Positions 1 through 8,140 are shown, numbered from the stretch's first letter. The stretch: 20,752 nt of DNA from JBCCMA01 sp039026595 (GCA_039026595.1 JBCCMA010000056.1:1-20752), one strand, 5' to 3'. The notes: a model not told the origin generated them from the sequence alone. Numbers and translations: made by a program.

Positions 1-237
1 GACGTCGCCTCCTCAGGTGTGAACATCATCTTTGTTGATATCAATCTGCCGCGGATGGACGGTTTCGAATTTGCGGACCTCTATCAGGAGAGCTTCCCAG
101 AGCTTCGGTCTCGGGTCCGGCTGTACATGCTGTCCGGCTCGATCAATCCGGCTGATCGGGTGCGCGCCGAACAGCATCCGGCGATTTCGGGCTTTTTCGA
201 GAAGCCGCTGCCGGCCGGGGCGCTCACGACAATGTGA
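1..237 (+). CDS. Response regulator receiver domain, C-terminal part (5' end outside window)
   Basis: Frame 1 is open from the window edge to a TGA at 235-237 and gives 78 residues. It reads as the second half of a CheY-like receiver. A hydrophobic strand ends in VDINLPRMDG, where the Asp after Val is the expected phosphoacceptor. A Ser in YMLSGS sits at the switch Thr/Ser position, and FFEKPL carries the conserved Lys followed by cis-Pro. The protein ends soon after the Lys-Pro motif, so nothing follows the receiver domain here. Any output or kinase domain would have to lie upstream, and it may equally be a stand-alone receiver. The internal GTG at 19 is not a likely start because the fold needs upstream sequence. 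It converges with the flavin reductase gene, with a 13-base gap between stops. Confidence 0.85.
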   Translation, partial: DVASSGVNIIFVDINLPRMDGFEFADLYQESFPELRSRVRLYMLSGSINPADRVRAEQHPAISGFFEKPLPAGALTTM

Positions 238-250
238 GCGCCCGCACGAT

Positions 251-736
251 TTATCGCGCGTGCACCGTTCCATAACGACCGCGGCAATACGCCAAGGGAT
301 CGGCGTCGTTTGAGCCGTAGTCAAGGACGCGACCGATAAAGATCGCGTGATCTCCCGCGTCGATTTTCTGCGTCATCGCGCATTCAAACCACGCCACCGC
401 ACCGGTGATCCGGGCGCAGCCCGTCTCGCCTGGCTGGAAATCAACCTCAGCGAACTTATCGACACCACGCGACGCAAACAGATTGGAGATAGCTTCCTGC
501 TCGCTCGCCAGCACATTCACGATAAACGATGAGGCGTGGGCAAACGCCGGCATCGACTCGGCCTGATGGGTCAGGCAGAACAGGACCAACGGCGGGTCCA
601 GCGAAACCGACGTAAAGGAATTGGCCGTGAACCCCCAATGCTGTCCGCCGTCGTCGACCGTGGTGACCACAGTGACGCCTGTGGCAAACGTGCCGAGGGC
701 ATTGCGCAGAGCGCGCTGATCGTTGGTATCGCTCAA
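251..736 (-). CDS. Flavin reductase-domain protein (FMN-binding, two-component monooxygenase reductase type)
   Basis: The 161-residue product has the marks of the FMN_red/DIM6-NTAB family. These are GTFATGVTVVTT at residues 15-26, the flavin-contacting block GFTANSFTSVSLDPPLVLF at 35-53, and the GDHAIFIGRV segment near 128-137. The length is typical of the small NAD(P)H:flavin oxidoreductases that supply reduced flavin to a partner monooxygenase. No monooxygenase lies in the window, so the partner is unknown. No ATG is available at the right place: the frame is open back to a TGA near 758, and TTG at 736 is the best start because family members begin about 10 residues before the ALRxALGxFATG block. 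The ribosome binding site is weak (GAG-rich, short spacing). It lies 60 bases downstream of the BCCT gene on the same strand and could be co-transcribed with it. Confidence 0.85.
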   Translation of the reverse strand: MSDTNDQRALRNALGTFATGVTVVTTVDDGGQHWGFTANSFTSVSLDPPLVLFCLTHQAESMPAFAHASSFIVNVLASEQEAISNLFASRGVDKFAEVDFQPGETGCARITGAVAWFECAMTQKIDAGDHAIFIGRVLDYGSNDADPLAYCRGRYGTVHAR

Positions 737-791
737 AAATCTCGTCCAGACAAACAGTCAATCCACCATTATCGCTCAAATCGCAGCGGCG

Positions 792-805
792 CGGCGCTAG
801 CGCCG
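792..805. other. 14-bp perfect palindrome over the BCCT stop codon
   Basis: CGGCGCTAGCGCCG is self-complementary over 14 bases, and its central TAG/CTA contains the BCCT stop (797-799, minus strand). Three further outer pairs (788-790 with 807-809) form after one non-Watson-Crick position. There is no T-tract after it on the minus strand, so it is not a standard intrinsic terminator. It lies in the 60 bases before the flavin reductase start and could be an mRNA hairpin affecting readthrough, or chance in GC-rich DNA. Confidence 0.4.
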
Positions 806-2320
806 TGCCTGTGGTATGGGCTGGCCGTGCATACCGAGCTGCTTCACAAGCGCGACGCACATCAATACCACCACTGGAATAAGGGGCAGCGCCGACAGAA
901 TGGTGCCGGTCTTCACTGTTTCGAGCCCGCCGGCTGTCAGGATTCCGCCTGCCATCAAAGCGAGCGTCGCCGACCAGATCACGCGCAGGGCGCGCGGGGG
1001 CTCTCGGTCAGGCGTCATGCCGCGCGCGCAGATTGAGGCCAGCACATAGGCGGACGAATCAAGGCACGTGGCATAAAAAATCACGCTCAACACGGTGAAC
1101 GCCACCAGCGGCAACGGCGCCAACGGCAATGTGTCGATGATGCTCGCGACCATCGGATTCATGCCCTCAGCGCTTAGCATGTCCACCAGCGGCAGTACAC
1201 CAGTCTCATACAAGTGCAGACTGTACCCGCCCGCCACAGCAAGATAGCTGCAGGTGCCGAGCGTGCCAAAGCCGATGATGCCGAGAACAAGCTCACGCAC
1301 CTTGCGACCGCGCGAAATCCGGCCGAAGAACAACCCCATCATCGGCGCGTAAGCTAACCACCAGGCCCAGTAAAAGATGGTCCAGTCTTGTGCAAAACCG
1401 CTGCGCAGGATCGGATCGGTGTTGAGTGCCATCTGGAAAAAGTGATCCAGTAATACGCCGACGCTGTTCGTGGTCATCGACAGGATGAACACCGTGGGAC
1501 CAGCAATGAGAACGAAACCGATCATGGCAATGGCAAGCACCATGTTGATGTCAGCAAGCACGCGAATCCCGCCCTTCAGCCCTCGATAGCAGCTCGTTCC
1601 GAACAGCACGGCCCACGCAAACAAAACCAGTGCCTTCAACCAAAGGACATCGGGCACCCCGGTCAAACGGGCGATCAGCGCGGAGACCAGAGGCACGCCG
1701 ACACCGAGCGACGTTGCTGACCCACCCACAATCCCGAGCGCGATCAACACATCGATCGCTCGTGTTGCCCCGGGGCGGACGGCAGGCGGCAAAGCCGACT
1801 CACAGGTGGCGCCCACGCGAAGACGAGGATCGTTGGCGACGAATAATCGATACGCGACCGGGACCGCCGGTATCGTGTACATCGCCCAAGGCACCACGCC
1901 CCAGTGGAAAAGCGGATAGACATGCGCCCACACCACGGCTTGCGCGGTACCCGGTTCAACCCCGAACGGCGGTGTCCTGAGGTAGAAAATCGGCTCGGCG
2001 AATCCCCACGCCACAAGACTGGCGCCGATGCCCGCGGTGAACATCATGGCAATCCAGCTCAACGTCGAGAACTCAGGCGGCTCTCCGGGCGGCCCGAGCC
2101 GAAGACCGCTGTGCGGCCCGAGAACCAGCCACGCGGCGAATGCCACACTGGCCAGACCGGTTAGCAAAAAGAGCCAGCCGAAATGCCCGGTCACAAAGCG
2201 CATCGCAGATTGAGCCGTCTCAGCGGCGCTCGCTCCACCGAGCAGAAAGACCGCGCCGATGGCGAGTGCGGCACCAAGAACGGTGACCAGAACCGGGAGA
2301 TCGTAGGTAGGTTTTCGCAT
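797..2320 (-). CDS. BCCT family transporter (betaine/carnitine/choline type)
   Basis: The 507-residue integral membrane protein has about twelve hydrophobic segments and begins at an ATG. The BCCT signature is clear: DWTIFYWAWWLAYAP at residues 312-326, followed by MMGLFFGRISRGR. The glycine-rich stretch FTAGIGASLVAWGFAEP at 94-110 matches the substrate and ion-binding helix of the family, which reads GMGIG in the sodium-coupled BetP. Here the corresponding stretch is AGIGA, so coupling to sodium cannot be assumed. There is no long charged N- or C-terminal extension of the kind that senses osmotic stress in BetP, which favours constitutive uptake or exchange. Substrate (glycine betaine, choline, carnitine, DMSP or similar) cannot be told from sequence. 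It sits 47 bases after the sensor gene and 60 before the flavin reductase, all on the minus strand. Confidence 0.92.
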   Translation of the reverse strand: MRKPTYDLPVLVTVLGAALAIGAVFLLGGASAAETAQSAMRFVTGHFGWLFLLTGLASVAFAAWLVLGPHSGLRLGPPGEPPEFSTLSWIAMMFTAGIGASLVAWGFAEPIFYLRTPPFGVEPGTAQAVVWAHVYPLFHWGVVPWAMYTIPAVPVAYRLFVANDPRLRVGATCESALPPAVRPGATRAIDVLIALGIVGGSATSLGVGVPLVSALIARLTGVPDVLWLKALVLFAWAVLFGTSCYRGLKGGIRVLADINMVLAIAMIGFVLIAGPTVFILSMTTNSVGVLLDHFFQMALNTDPILRSGFAQDWTIFYWAWWLAYAPMMGLFFGRISRGRKVRELVLGIIGFGTLGTCSYLAVAGGYSLHLYETGVLPLVDMLSAEGMNPMVASIIDTLPLAPLPLVAFTVLSVIFYATCLDSSAYVLASICARGMTPDREPPRALRVIWSATLALMAGGILTAGGLETVKTGTILSALPLIPVVVLMCVALVKQLGMHGQPIPQARR

Positions 2321-2367
2321 GTGGCCGCAGTGTACAGAACGCGGCGCACGTTTATCCTGCGACGGTA

Positions 2368-5300
2368 TCAGGCCGTTCGGTCAATTGCGGTCATGTCTGG
2401 CAGCAGCAGATCGGCAAGCGGTACGGGGCGATGCACGCCAAAGCCCTGAGCGTAATCGCATCCCAGAGTCCGGATCAGATTCAAGGTGCGGTCGTCCTCA
2501 ACGAATTCGGCGACCACACGCAGCCTCAGTGTGTGCGCAATGTCGATAATCGACTTGACGAAGATTCGATCGGTGGGGTCATCCGCAATGTCCCGGATGA
2601 ACTGACCGTCGATTTTCAGACCGTCCACATTCAGCTGTTTCAGATATCCAAAAGACGACAGCCCGCTGCCGAAATCGTCCAGTGAGAACTGGCAGCCCAT
2701 TTCCCGCAGCGCCGCAATGAGCTGCGTGGCCTCTTCGATTTTTCGAATCACCGCCGTCTCGGTGATCTCGAAATTCAGCGTTCCGGCCGGAAGGTCAGCG
2801 ATCGATACACGTTCGATCAGGTTCCTGGAGAATTTGGCATCGCCAACACTCGCTCCCGACAGGTTCAGCCACAGTCTCGGTGCACGGTCAGGATCAATGG
2901 ACGCGTTCGTCAACATAGTGATCACGCTGTTGACGACCCATTGATCCAGCCTGCCCTGGAGTCCATAGCGCTCGGCGGCGGGCAGAAATGCACCCGGCGG
3001 GATCAGCCGGTCCGAAGAACGGTCTTTCATGCGCAACAGCACTTCAATACGGTGCGGCTCGTTGGCATCGGGGTCGGTCGGGACGATCTTCTGTCCGAAC
3101 AACACGAAGCTGTCGTTGTCGATGGCGTGGTTCAGTCGCTGCACCCAACGCATCTCACCCCGCTGCTCATAAACCGTATCAGAGCGGCCTGACACCAGAT
3201 GCACGCGGTTGCGGCCGGCGTCTTTTGCGGCGTAACAGGCGGCGTCAGCCACCTGCTGGAGTTCATTCAGGTCTTGCATTGCGTTGGTGATCGGCACAAT
3301 GCCGATGCTCACACCAATGCGGAAAACGTCTGACTCCCACAGAAATTCAAGATCCGCGACACTTTGCCGGATCGCCTCCGCACGCCGTAATGCCGCCGCC
3401 TCGGTGCACGAGGTCAAAATAAGACCAAACTCATCGCCGCCGAGACGCGCCACAATGTCCTGATCGCGCACCGACGCTTCAATCAGGCGCGATACATTGC
3501 GCAGGAGTTCGTCTCCCGCGGCATGGCCGCAGGTGTCGTTGACCACCTTGAACTGATCGAGGTCAAGGAACATCAGATAACTGCCCTGCGCTCTGGCGGA
3601 GCCCGCAATTTCTGCGAGGTGTTCGGCAAACGCGCGCCGATTCACAAGGCCGGTAAGCTCGTCATAGCGCGCCTGATATTCAAGCTGACGCGTCATCGCG
3701 CGCCGCTCCGTTACATCGTTGGCGATCAGGACGATGTACTGTAATTCGCCATCGGGATTGCGCACGGCAGAAGGGGCAAATTCCATCCGGCGAATCTGCC
3801 CATTGGCGTCGGTACAGTCGACCTCCATGCTGAAGTCGGGATCGTTTCCATCTGCGAAGCCGCTCAGATAATGCGTGAATGCGCTTCGGTCTTTTTCCAC
3901 GACGACGTCCGCCAGCGGCGCCCTGTCTTTGGCCGACGCCTCTGGCCAGAACAGCTGTTTGAGCGCGGGATTCGCGTCATACACGTGCGCCTCGATATCC
4001 ACGAGTGCCATCCCGACGGGACTGTTCTGATACGCCTGATGGAATCGGGCCTCAATCTCAGCACGCTTCGCATCCGCCTTCTCGCGTTCTTCAATCTCAC
4101 TGCTCAACTGCTCGTTAATGGTCTCCAGTTCGTGGCGCTGCTCTTCAATGGAGCGCGTTCGCTCTACTACTTCAAGTCGCAGCCGCTTGTTGGACCGCTC
4201 GATCGCACGCAGTCGCAGCTGAATCAGCGACCAGGCGAACATGGCAGCGAAAAGAGACGCGCAGAGGACAAACCAGGTCTGACGATAAACAGGCGCCGGA
4301 ACGGTAAATGCCCACGATTGCGCATCGCTCCAGTCTCCCGCCGGGAACCGCGCTCGAACCTCGAACGTATAGTCACCGGCGCGCAGACCGGAAAACTCGA
4401 TCGAGCGCGTTCGTGTCGGTGCGCTCCAATGGTCATCGCGCCCATCGAGTCGATAGCTGAAATCCACACTGTCCGGGCGCAGGGTGGAAACCGCGCCGAA
4501 TTTGACGAGGAAACGGCTGTCGTGCCGAACTTCAGGCTCTTCGATGCCGGTCCCCAGGACGGTCCTGTCGACCGTGCGCTGCAAGATGACGGGACGCGGC
4601 GCGCCCACCTCGACTCGAGGCAGCGACGCGTCCATTACGCTCACACCTTCGGTTGTACCGATCCACACCAGATCGTTCTCGTCCGGGTACAGCGCACGCA
4701 CCTTGCCCTCGAGGGCAACGAAACCATCCATATCCGAAAAGTAGTCCATCTCACCGGTGGAGGGGTCCAGCTTATAGACGCCGCGGCTGGTCGACAGCAC
4801 GACCGTGCCATCCACTAACGGTCCTACTCCGAAGATCGTCCGATCGTTGATCACAGCCGGATCGATCACCTGTGTGACGCCACTATCGCGGATCTGGAAA
4901 AGACCGCCGTCAAGCGACGCCAACCAGACCGTTTCTTCCCCGTCGCGCTCGTCCACCACAAGGTGGGTGAAGAAGGTCTTGCCGAGTTCCGCGACGTCAA
5001 AGTGCTTTGTGATCTCGAATTCGGACGCCGTGGTATCGAGCGAATAAACCCCGTTGAAGTTAGCAGCCAGCCACATCCGACCCGCAGCATCCACATCGAC
5101 GCCGTATAAAGCGGCCCCTTCACCAACGCTGAGCGTCTGTACGCTGTCGTCAACAGGGTCATATCGAAACAGCTCGCCGTAGTAGGAACCCGCCCAGAGT
5201 ACGCCCGACGGATCGGCCGTCAGCGACACGAGCACCGGATTGCCCTCGCCCAGCAGCTGTTCCGCCTCAAGCGTCTGGGTGTCCAGGCGATACATGCCAC

Positions 5301-6456
5301 CGGTCACATAAATGAAGTAGAGCTTTCGTCCATCATCAGCAGGCACGATGGCGCGAACCTCGCGCCGGGCATGACCCAGCTGATCGGTAACGTTGACGAG
5401 TTCACCAGCGGGCGTGACGTGCAGCAAACCGAATCCGGTGCCGAACCAAACGTCCTGATCGCCCGCCTTCTCCACCGCAAATACACCGGGTGACTCCCCG
5501 TTTATGGCGAGCGAATAATGCGCAAAGCGCTTGCCGAAGTAGCGCGCCAAACCGGCACGGGTCGCAAGCCACAGCACGCCGTCGGCGTCCACGAAACCCG
5601 GCACGCTCCAGTTCACGCGGATCAGATCTTCAACACCTGGCGCGCCGAAACGCGAAACGCCCTGTCGGTCGACAAATACCCATTCGAGCTGTTCGTCGTT
5701 GAACGTCAATCCCGTTACACGCCCCGGATAACGGCCTTCAAACCACGAAATGTCCTTGCCAACCACCTCGCCGATGCGGCCGTCCTGATGCGTAACGTAG
5801 ACCCGTCCGGCGCCGTTGCCTTTCGCGATTACGATATCGCTCGCGAGCATGACCGGGACGTCCAGACTCTCCGGTTTGAGCAGGTGCAAATCGAAGTTGT
5901 CATCCACAACGAGCAGGCGCCCTTCACCGGCGTCCGCGACGCTGGTCAGAGACGATGGCGAGCCCGCGACCGGCTCGATGACGGCGGCCGGATCATTCAG
6001 AGCCAGTCGACGCAATCCTCCGGGCTGCATCGTGAAATAGAGGTAGTCCCCGACCTCGACGATCTCGCGAACCGTTCCAGCCGTGTCGCCAGTCGGTTCG
6101 AACGTCTGCGTGACCACGCCGTTTTCGATGACGGACAGACCGCCCTCACCGTCACCCGCCCAGACTCGATTCTGACGGTCGACCATCAGAGCCTGAATCA
6201 GGTTCTGGCGCAGCCCGTTTGCTGTGGTCACGCTATCGAAGGTCTTGCCGTCAAATCGATTGAGACCGCCGAACGTCGCAATCCAGAGCATGCCGCTCAG
6301 GTCCTGCGCAATCGCGGTGACGGCTTTCTGATTCAGGCCATCGCGCACCGAATACGTACGGAACGGCGGGTCCGCGGGCACAGCCAAATGGGCCGCCTGC
6401 ACGGAAACGCCGGAACAGACCAGCAGTGCCAAAAATGTAAAGAATGTTCGTGTCAC
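2368..6456 (-). CDS. Large membrane sensor: periplasmic beta-propeller, Y_Y_Y, TM, PAS, GGDEF, EAL (c-di-GMP)
   Basis: The product (1362 residues from the GTG at 6456) runs as follows. A signal peptide covers residues 1-21. A periplasmic propeller of Reg_prop-type repeats spans about 25-620, with recurrent LWIAT.GGLNRF and VWIGT.EGV motifs. A Y_Y_Y-like Ig domain follows at about 650-720 (DFSYRLDG, SGLRAGDYTFEVRA). One membrane helix lies at about 728-745, a charged coiled coil at 752-805 and a PAS domain at 803-920. The GGDEF domain has motif GGDEF at 1006-1010 and an intact I-site RDQD at 997-1000. The EAL domain has EVL at 1138-1140. Other phosphodiesterase residues are present: N1198, E1230, D1260-D1261, K1281, E1317, Q1337. 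It probably couples a periplasmic ligand to c-di-GMP synthesis and/or breakdown. An open frame extends to a TTG at 6495, but the GTG at 6456 gives a clean signal peptide. The start is therefore likely rather than certain. Confidence 0.9.
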   Translation of the reverse strand: MTRTFFTFLALLVCSGVSVQAAHLAVPADPPFRTYSVRDGLNQKAVTAIAQDLSGMLWIATFGGLNRFDGKTFDSVTTANGLRQNLIQALMVDRQNRVWAGDGEGGLSVIENGVVTQTFEPTGDTAGTVREIVEVGDYLYFTMQPGGLRRLALNDPAAVIEPVAGSPSSLTSVADAGEGRLLVVDDNFDLHLLKPESLDVPVMLASDIVIAKGNGAGRVYVTHQDGRIGEVVGKDISWFEGRYPGRVTGLTFNDEQLEWVFVDRQGVSRFGAPGVEDLIRVNWSVPGFVDADGVLWLATRAGLARYFGKRFAHYSLAINGESPGVFAVEKAGDQDVWFGTGFGLLHVTPAGELVNVTDQLGHARREVRAIVPADDGRKLYFIYVTGGMYRLDTQTLEAEQLLGEGNPVLVSLTADPSGVLWAGSYYGELFRYDPVDDSVQTLSVGEGAALYGVDVDAAGRMWLAANFNGVYSLDTTASEFEITKHFDVAELGKTFFTHLVVDERDGEETVWLASLDGGLFQIRDSGVTQVIDPAVINDRTIFGVGPLVDGTVVLSTSRGVYKLDPSTGEMDYFSDMDGFVALEGKVRALYPDENDLVWIGTTEGVSVMDASLPRVEVGAPRPVILQRTVDRTVLGTGIEEPEVRHDSRFLVKFGAVSTLRPDSVDFSYRLDGRDDHWSAPTRTRSIEFSGLRAGDYTFEVRARFPAGDWSDAQSWAFTVPAPVYRQTWFVLCASLFAAMFAWSLIQLRLRAIERSNKRLRLEVVERTRSIEEQRHELETINEQLSSEIEEREKADAKRAEIEARFHQAYQNSPVGMALVDIEAHVYDANPALKQLFWPEASAKDRAPLADVVVEKDRSAFTHYLSGFADGNDPDFSMEVDCTDANGQIRRMEFAPSAVRNPDGELQYIVLIANDVTERRAMTRQLEYQARYDELTGLVNRRAFAEHLAEIAGSARAQGSYLMFLDLDQFKVVNDTCGHAAGDELLRNVSRLIEASVRDQDIVARLGGDEFGLILTSCTEAAALRRAEAIRQSVADLEFLWESDVFRIGVSIGIVPITNAMQDLNELQQVADAACYAAKDAGRNRVHLVSGRSDTVYEQRGEMRWVQRLNHAIDNDSFVLFGQKIVPTDPDANEPHRIEVLLRMKDRSSDRLIPPGAFLPAAERYGLQGRLDQWVVNSVITMLTNASIDPDRAPRLWLNLSGASVGDAKFSRNLIERVSIADLPAGTLNFEITETAVIRKIEEATQLIAALREMGCQFSLDDFGSGLSSFGYLKQLNVDGLKIDGQFIRDIADDPTDRIFVKSIIDIAHTLRLRVVAEFVEDDRTLNLIRTLGCDYAQGFGVHRPVPLADLLLPDMTAIDRTA

Positions 6457-6551
6457 GCAAGAACCCACATGTGTCGGTTCGAAAGCGACAGTCAAAAAGA
6501 GGACTTTAGTGTCGGAAGTGTGACGTGGTCGGAAACACGGAAAGCCCGTTC

Positions 6552-7061
6552 TCAGCCGATGTCGTCGAGCGCGCGTGTGAGCGCCTCGTTACGAGATTCA
6601 GCCTCATCACGAACATTGGTCACCTCATCCAGAATTTCTTTTGCTCTCAGAGGGTTGACTACAGGTCCGATCACCGCGGGCCCCTCAAGCGGCCGGGACG
6701 GCGCAGGGCGCGACCTCCGATCGAGGGGTATCGGGTCCATCCGACTAACGTCGGGGTCAATGTAGATCGTCTCGGAAACAACGCCCTCCGGCGGCGAGTC
6801 ACCGTAGTGCCATTGGCCGTCGACGTCCTGCCAGCGGTGCATCTCCACCTTGCCGGCGTTCTCGTTCCCAAGCGCCTGGCCCACGTCACCCCGCAACCTC
6901 CGCCAACTCGCCTTGAGAGAACTTCGGGCGCGAGCGGCGGAAAGGCGAACATCGTCCGTTGTCATCATGGGTCGGCCGTCGGGTCCCTTCAGAAAGAAGG
7001 GACCGGCCAACGCCAGCACCAGAATCAAAACCAGAAATCGCACGTATCGCTTCAAGCTCAC
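6552..7061 (-). CDS. Small membrane-anchored DUF4124-like protein
   Basis: The 169-residue product starts with an N-terminal hydrophobic anchor or signal (residues 8-23, FLVLILVLALAGPFF). The short block MHRWQDVDGQWHYGDSPP at 74-91 matches the DUF4124 pattern (aromatic-Trp-x-Asp-x-x-Gly-x-x-His-Tyr-x-Asp-x-Pro-Pro), common in gammaproteobacterial envelope proteins of unknown role. A Pro-rich linker and a charged helical C-terminus (140-169) follow. I chose the GTG at 7061 because AGGGGAG (7067-7073) lies five bases upstream; the GTG at 7067 would overlap that site. It is 66 bases downstream of the universal stress gene and upstream of the large sensor, all on the minus strand, so the three may share a transcript. 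Function is unknown. Confidence 0.75.
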   Translation of the reverse strand: MSLKRYVRFLVLILVLALAGPFFLKGPDGRPMMTTDDVRLSAARARSSLKASWRRLRGDVGQALGNENAGKVEMHRWQDVDGQWHYGDSPPEGVVSETIYIDPDVSRMDPIPLDRRSRPAPSRPLEGPAVIGPVVNPLRAKEILDEVTNVRDEAESRNEALTRALDDIG

Positions 7062-7066
7062 GATCA

Positions 7067-7073
7067 CTCCCCT
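7067..7073 (-). promoter_or_regulatory. Ribosome binding site deciding the start of the DUF4124-like gene
   Basis: On the minus strand AGGGGAG is followed by five bases and then the GTG at 7061-7059. This spacing supports the second GTG rather than the first (7067-7065), which overlaps the Shine-Dalgarno sequence itself. Confidence 0.65.
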
Positions 7074-7127
7074 GATCGGCTGACCCCGCGGCTAAGGATA
7101 CGCCCGAAGGGGCGTCAACACCGAATA

Positions 7128-7988
7128 CTAGTGATGTTTCAGAAGAATCGGGATATTGGCTTTGTGCAGCATGTGCTCGGTCACACCTCCGAAAAGGCGC
7201 TGACGGAAGCGGGCTCGGCTGTATGCGCCCATGATCAGGACGTCAGCCTGCGATGAGCGATACGCCTCAATGAGACCTTTTGATTCGTCTTTTTTTCGAT
7301 CAAGACGCAGCTGACGTGTCTTGATGCCGTAGTGCGCCAGATATCCCCGAAGCTGCGCAACGCCGGGGCCCACGGATTCCCCCAGGCCGCCGCGCAGAAC
7401 CGTCACGGTCTTTGCGCGTTGAATGATCGGCATTGCAGCGGCAACGCTGGACGCCGCCTCGTTGCTATCGTTCCAGCGAATTGCCACATGCTCACCGACC
7501 GGCGCGCTCTGACGGGCGGGGACGATCAACACCGGCCGCGACGTATAGAGAACGGCGCTCAGCATAAAGTGGCGCGCCACCTTGCTGCCTTTCTTGCCTG
7601 GTCTGGACACCACCACAAGGTCACTGACGGGACCGTGGATCGCCAGCAGTTTCTCCGGCGATCCGACGCGCTCGGCCCAGAGCGCCTGTGGCGCGGTGCT
7701 GGCCCGCTTCGCAGGCGGGCATTCGTAGTGCTGGGCTACACGCTCGAACAGTTCGCGCGCTGCGCGCACTGACTTGCCGCTGGTTTTACCGCGTGCGAGC
7801 ACTTGCCACGCGTCCTCCGAGTCGACGATCTGATTCAGATCTTCCGGCATTCGAACAGACGAGTCGGTGTGCGGGCGGATGTGGCAACCGTGGACAGAGG
7901 CGCCTAAACGGCGCGCCAATTCGAAAGCTGTGGACAGCGCGGTCGCGCATTCAGGCCGATCGGCAACGGGAACAAGAAAGGCTCGCAT
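7128..7988 (-). CDS. Universal stress protein, tandem two-domain form
   Basis: The 286-residue product has two UspA-like halves. The first begins MRAFLVPVADRPECATALSTAFELARRLGASV, with beta strand SDLVVVSRP near 122-130 and PVLIVP near 152-157. The second begins HVAIRWNDSNEAASSVAAAMPI (167-188) and ends with DVLIMGAYSRARFRQRLFGGVTEHML (249-274). The last stretch corresponds to the ATP-binding loop of the family, G-x2-G-x(9)-G-[ST], but here the second Gly is Ser, so nucleotide binding is uncertain. The ATG at 7988 is preceded by GGAG seven bases away. The frame extends upstream to 8096, but that segment is Arg-rich and crosses an inverted repeat and part of a terminator, so it is not coding. 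Cytoplasmic; likely a stress or growth-arrest protein. Confidence 0.9.
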   Translation of the reverse strand: MRAFLVPVADRPECATALSTAFELARRLGASVHGCHIRPHTDSSVRMPEDLNQIVDSEDAWQVLARGKTSGKSVRAARELFERVAQHYECPPAKRASTAPQALWAERVGSPEKLLAIHGPVSDLVVVSRPGKKGSKVARHFMLSAVLYTSRPVLIVPARQSAPVGEHVAIRWNDSNEAASSVAAAMPIIQRAKTVTVLRGGLGESVGPGVAQLRGYLAHYGIKTRQLRLDRKKDESKGLIEAYRSSQADVLIMGAYSRARFRQRLFGGVTEHMLHKANIPILLKHH

Positions 7989-7990
7989 AG

Positions 7991-8019
7991 TGGCGCTCCG
8001 GGTAAATCGCGGAGCGCCA
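7991..8019 (-). promoter_or_regulatory. 10-bp inverted repeat over the ribosome binding site of the stress protein gene
   Basis: Bases 7991-8000 and 8010-8019 are perfect reverse complements (TGGCGCTCCG and CGGAGCGCCA), with a 9-base loop. In the mRNA the 3' arm contains the GGAG Shine-Dalgarno of the gene starting at 7988. A folded leader would therefore hide the ribosome binding site. A weak -10-like TACACT (8019-8024) overlaps the outer arm, so the repeat could instead be a DNA operator. Both readings predict control of this gene at its start. Confidence 0.6.
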
Positions 8020-8096
8020 GTGTACCGCCGCCACAGACGGTGCCGCCATCCAGTGCAATATGTCAGCTCGCTCGCCCGGGCGGGAGAGCGGCGCAT

Positions 8097-8125
8097 AAAA
8101 AAGGGCCGGACCAGAGGTCCGACCC
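8097..8125 (-). terminator. Rho-independent terminator, distal of a tandem pair
   Basis: Read on the minus strand, a 10-base arm (GGGTCGGACC), a 3-base loop and a complementary arm with one G-T wobble (GGTCCGGCCC) are followed directly by six T. This is a textbook intrinsic terminator. It lies about 75 bases after the DUF4397 stop codon and insulates the universal stress gene. Confidence 0.85.
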
Positions 8126-8140
8126 AATCGCAGGGAACTG

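Noticed and set aside
244..263. Short GCACG/CGTGC repeat between the response regulator and flavin reductase genes
   Set aside because: Only five base pairs with a 10-base loop and no T-tract; not enough to call a terminator.
3871..4818. Plus-strand frame of 315 codons
   Set aside because: Lies wholly opposite the PAS, coiled-coil and Y_Y_Y part of the sensor, with no domain-like content.
5518..6765. Long plus-strand frame (415 codons) opposite the sensor gene
   Set aside because: Antisense to the propeller domain and the DUF4124-like gene. It is a high-GC shadow frame with no motif.
7989..8096. N-terminal extension of the universal stress protein
   Set aside because: The open frame continues, but the Usp fold begins exactly at the ATG at 7988, which has a good GGAG. 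The extension crosses an inverted repeat and starts at the edge of a terminator.
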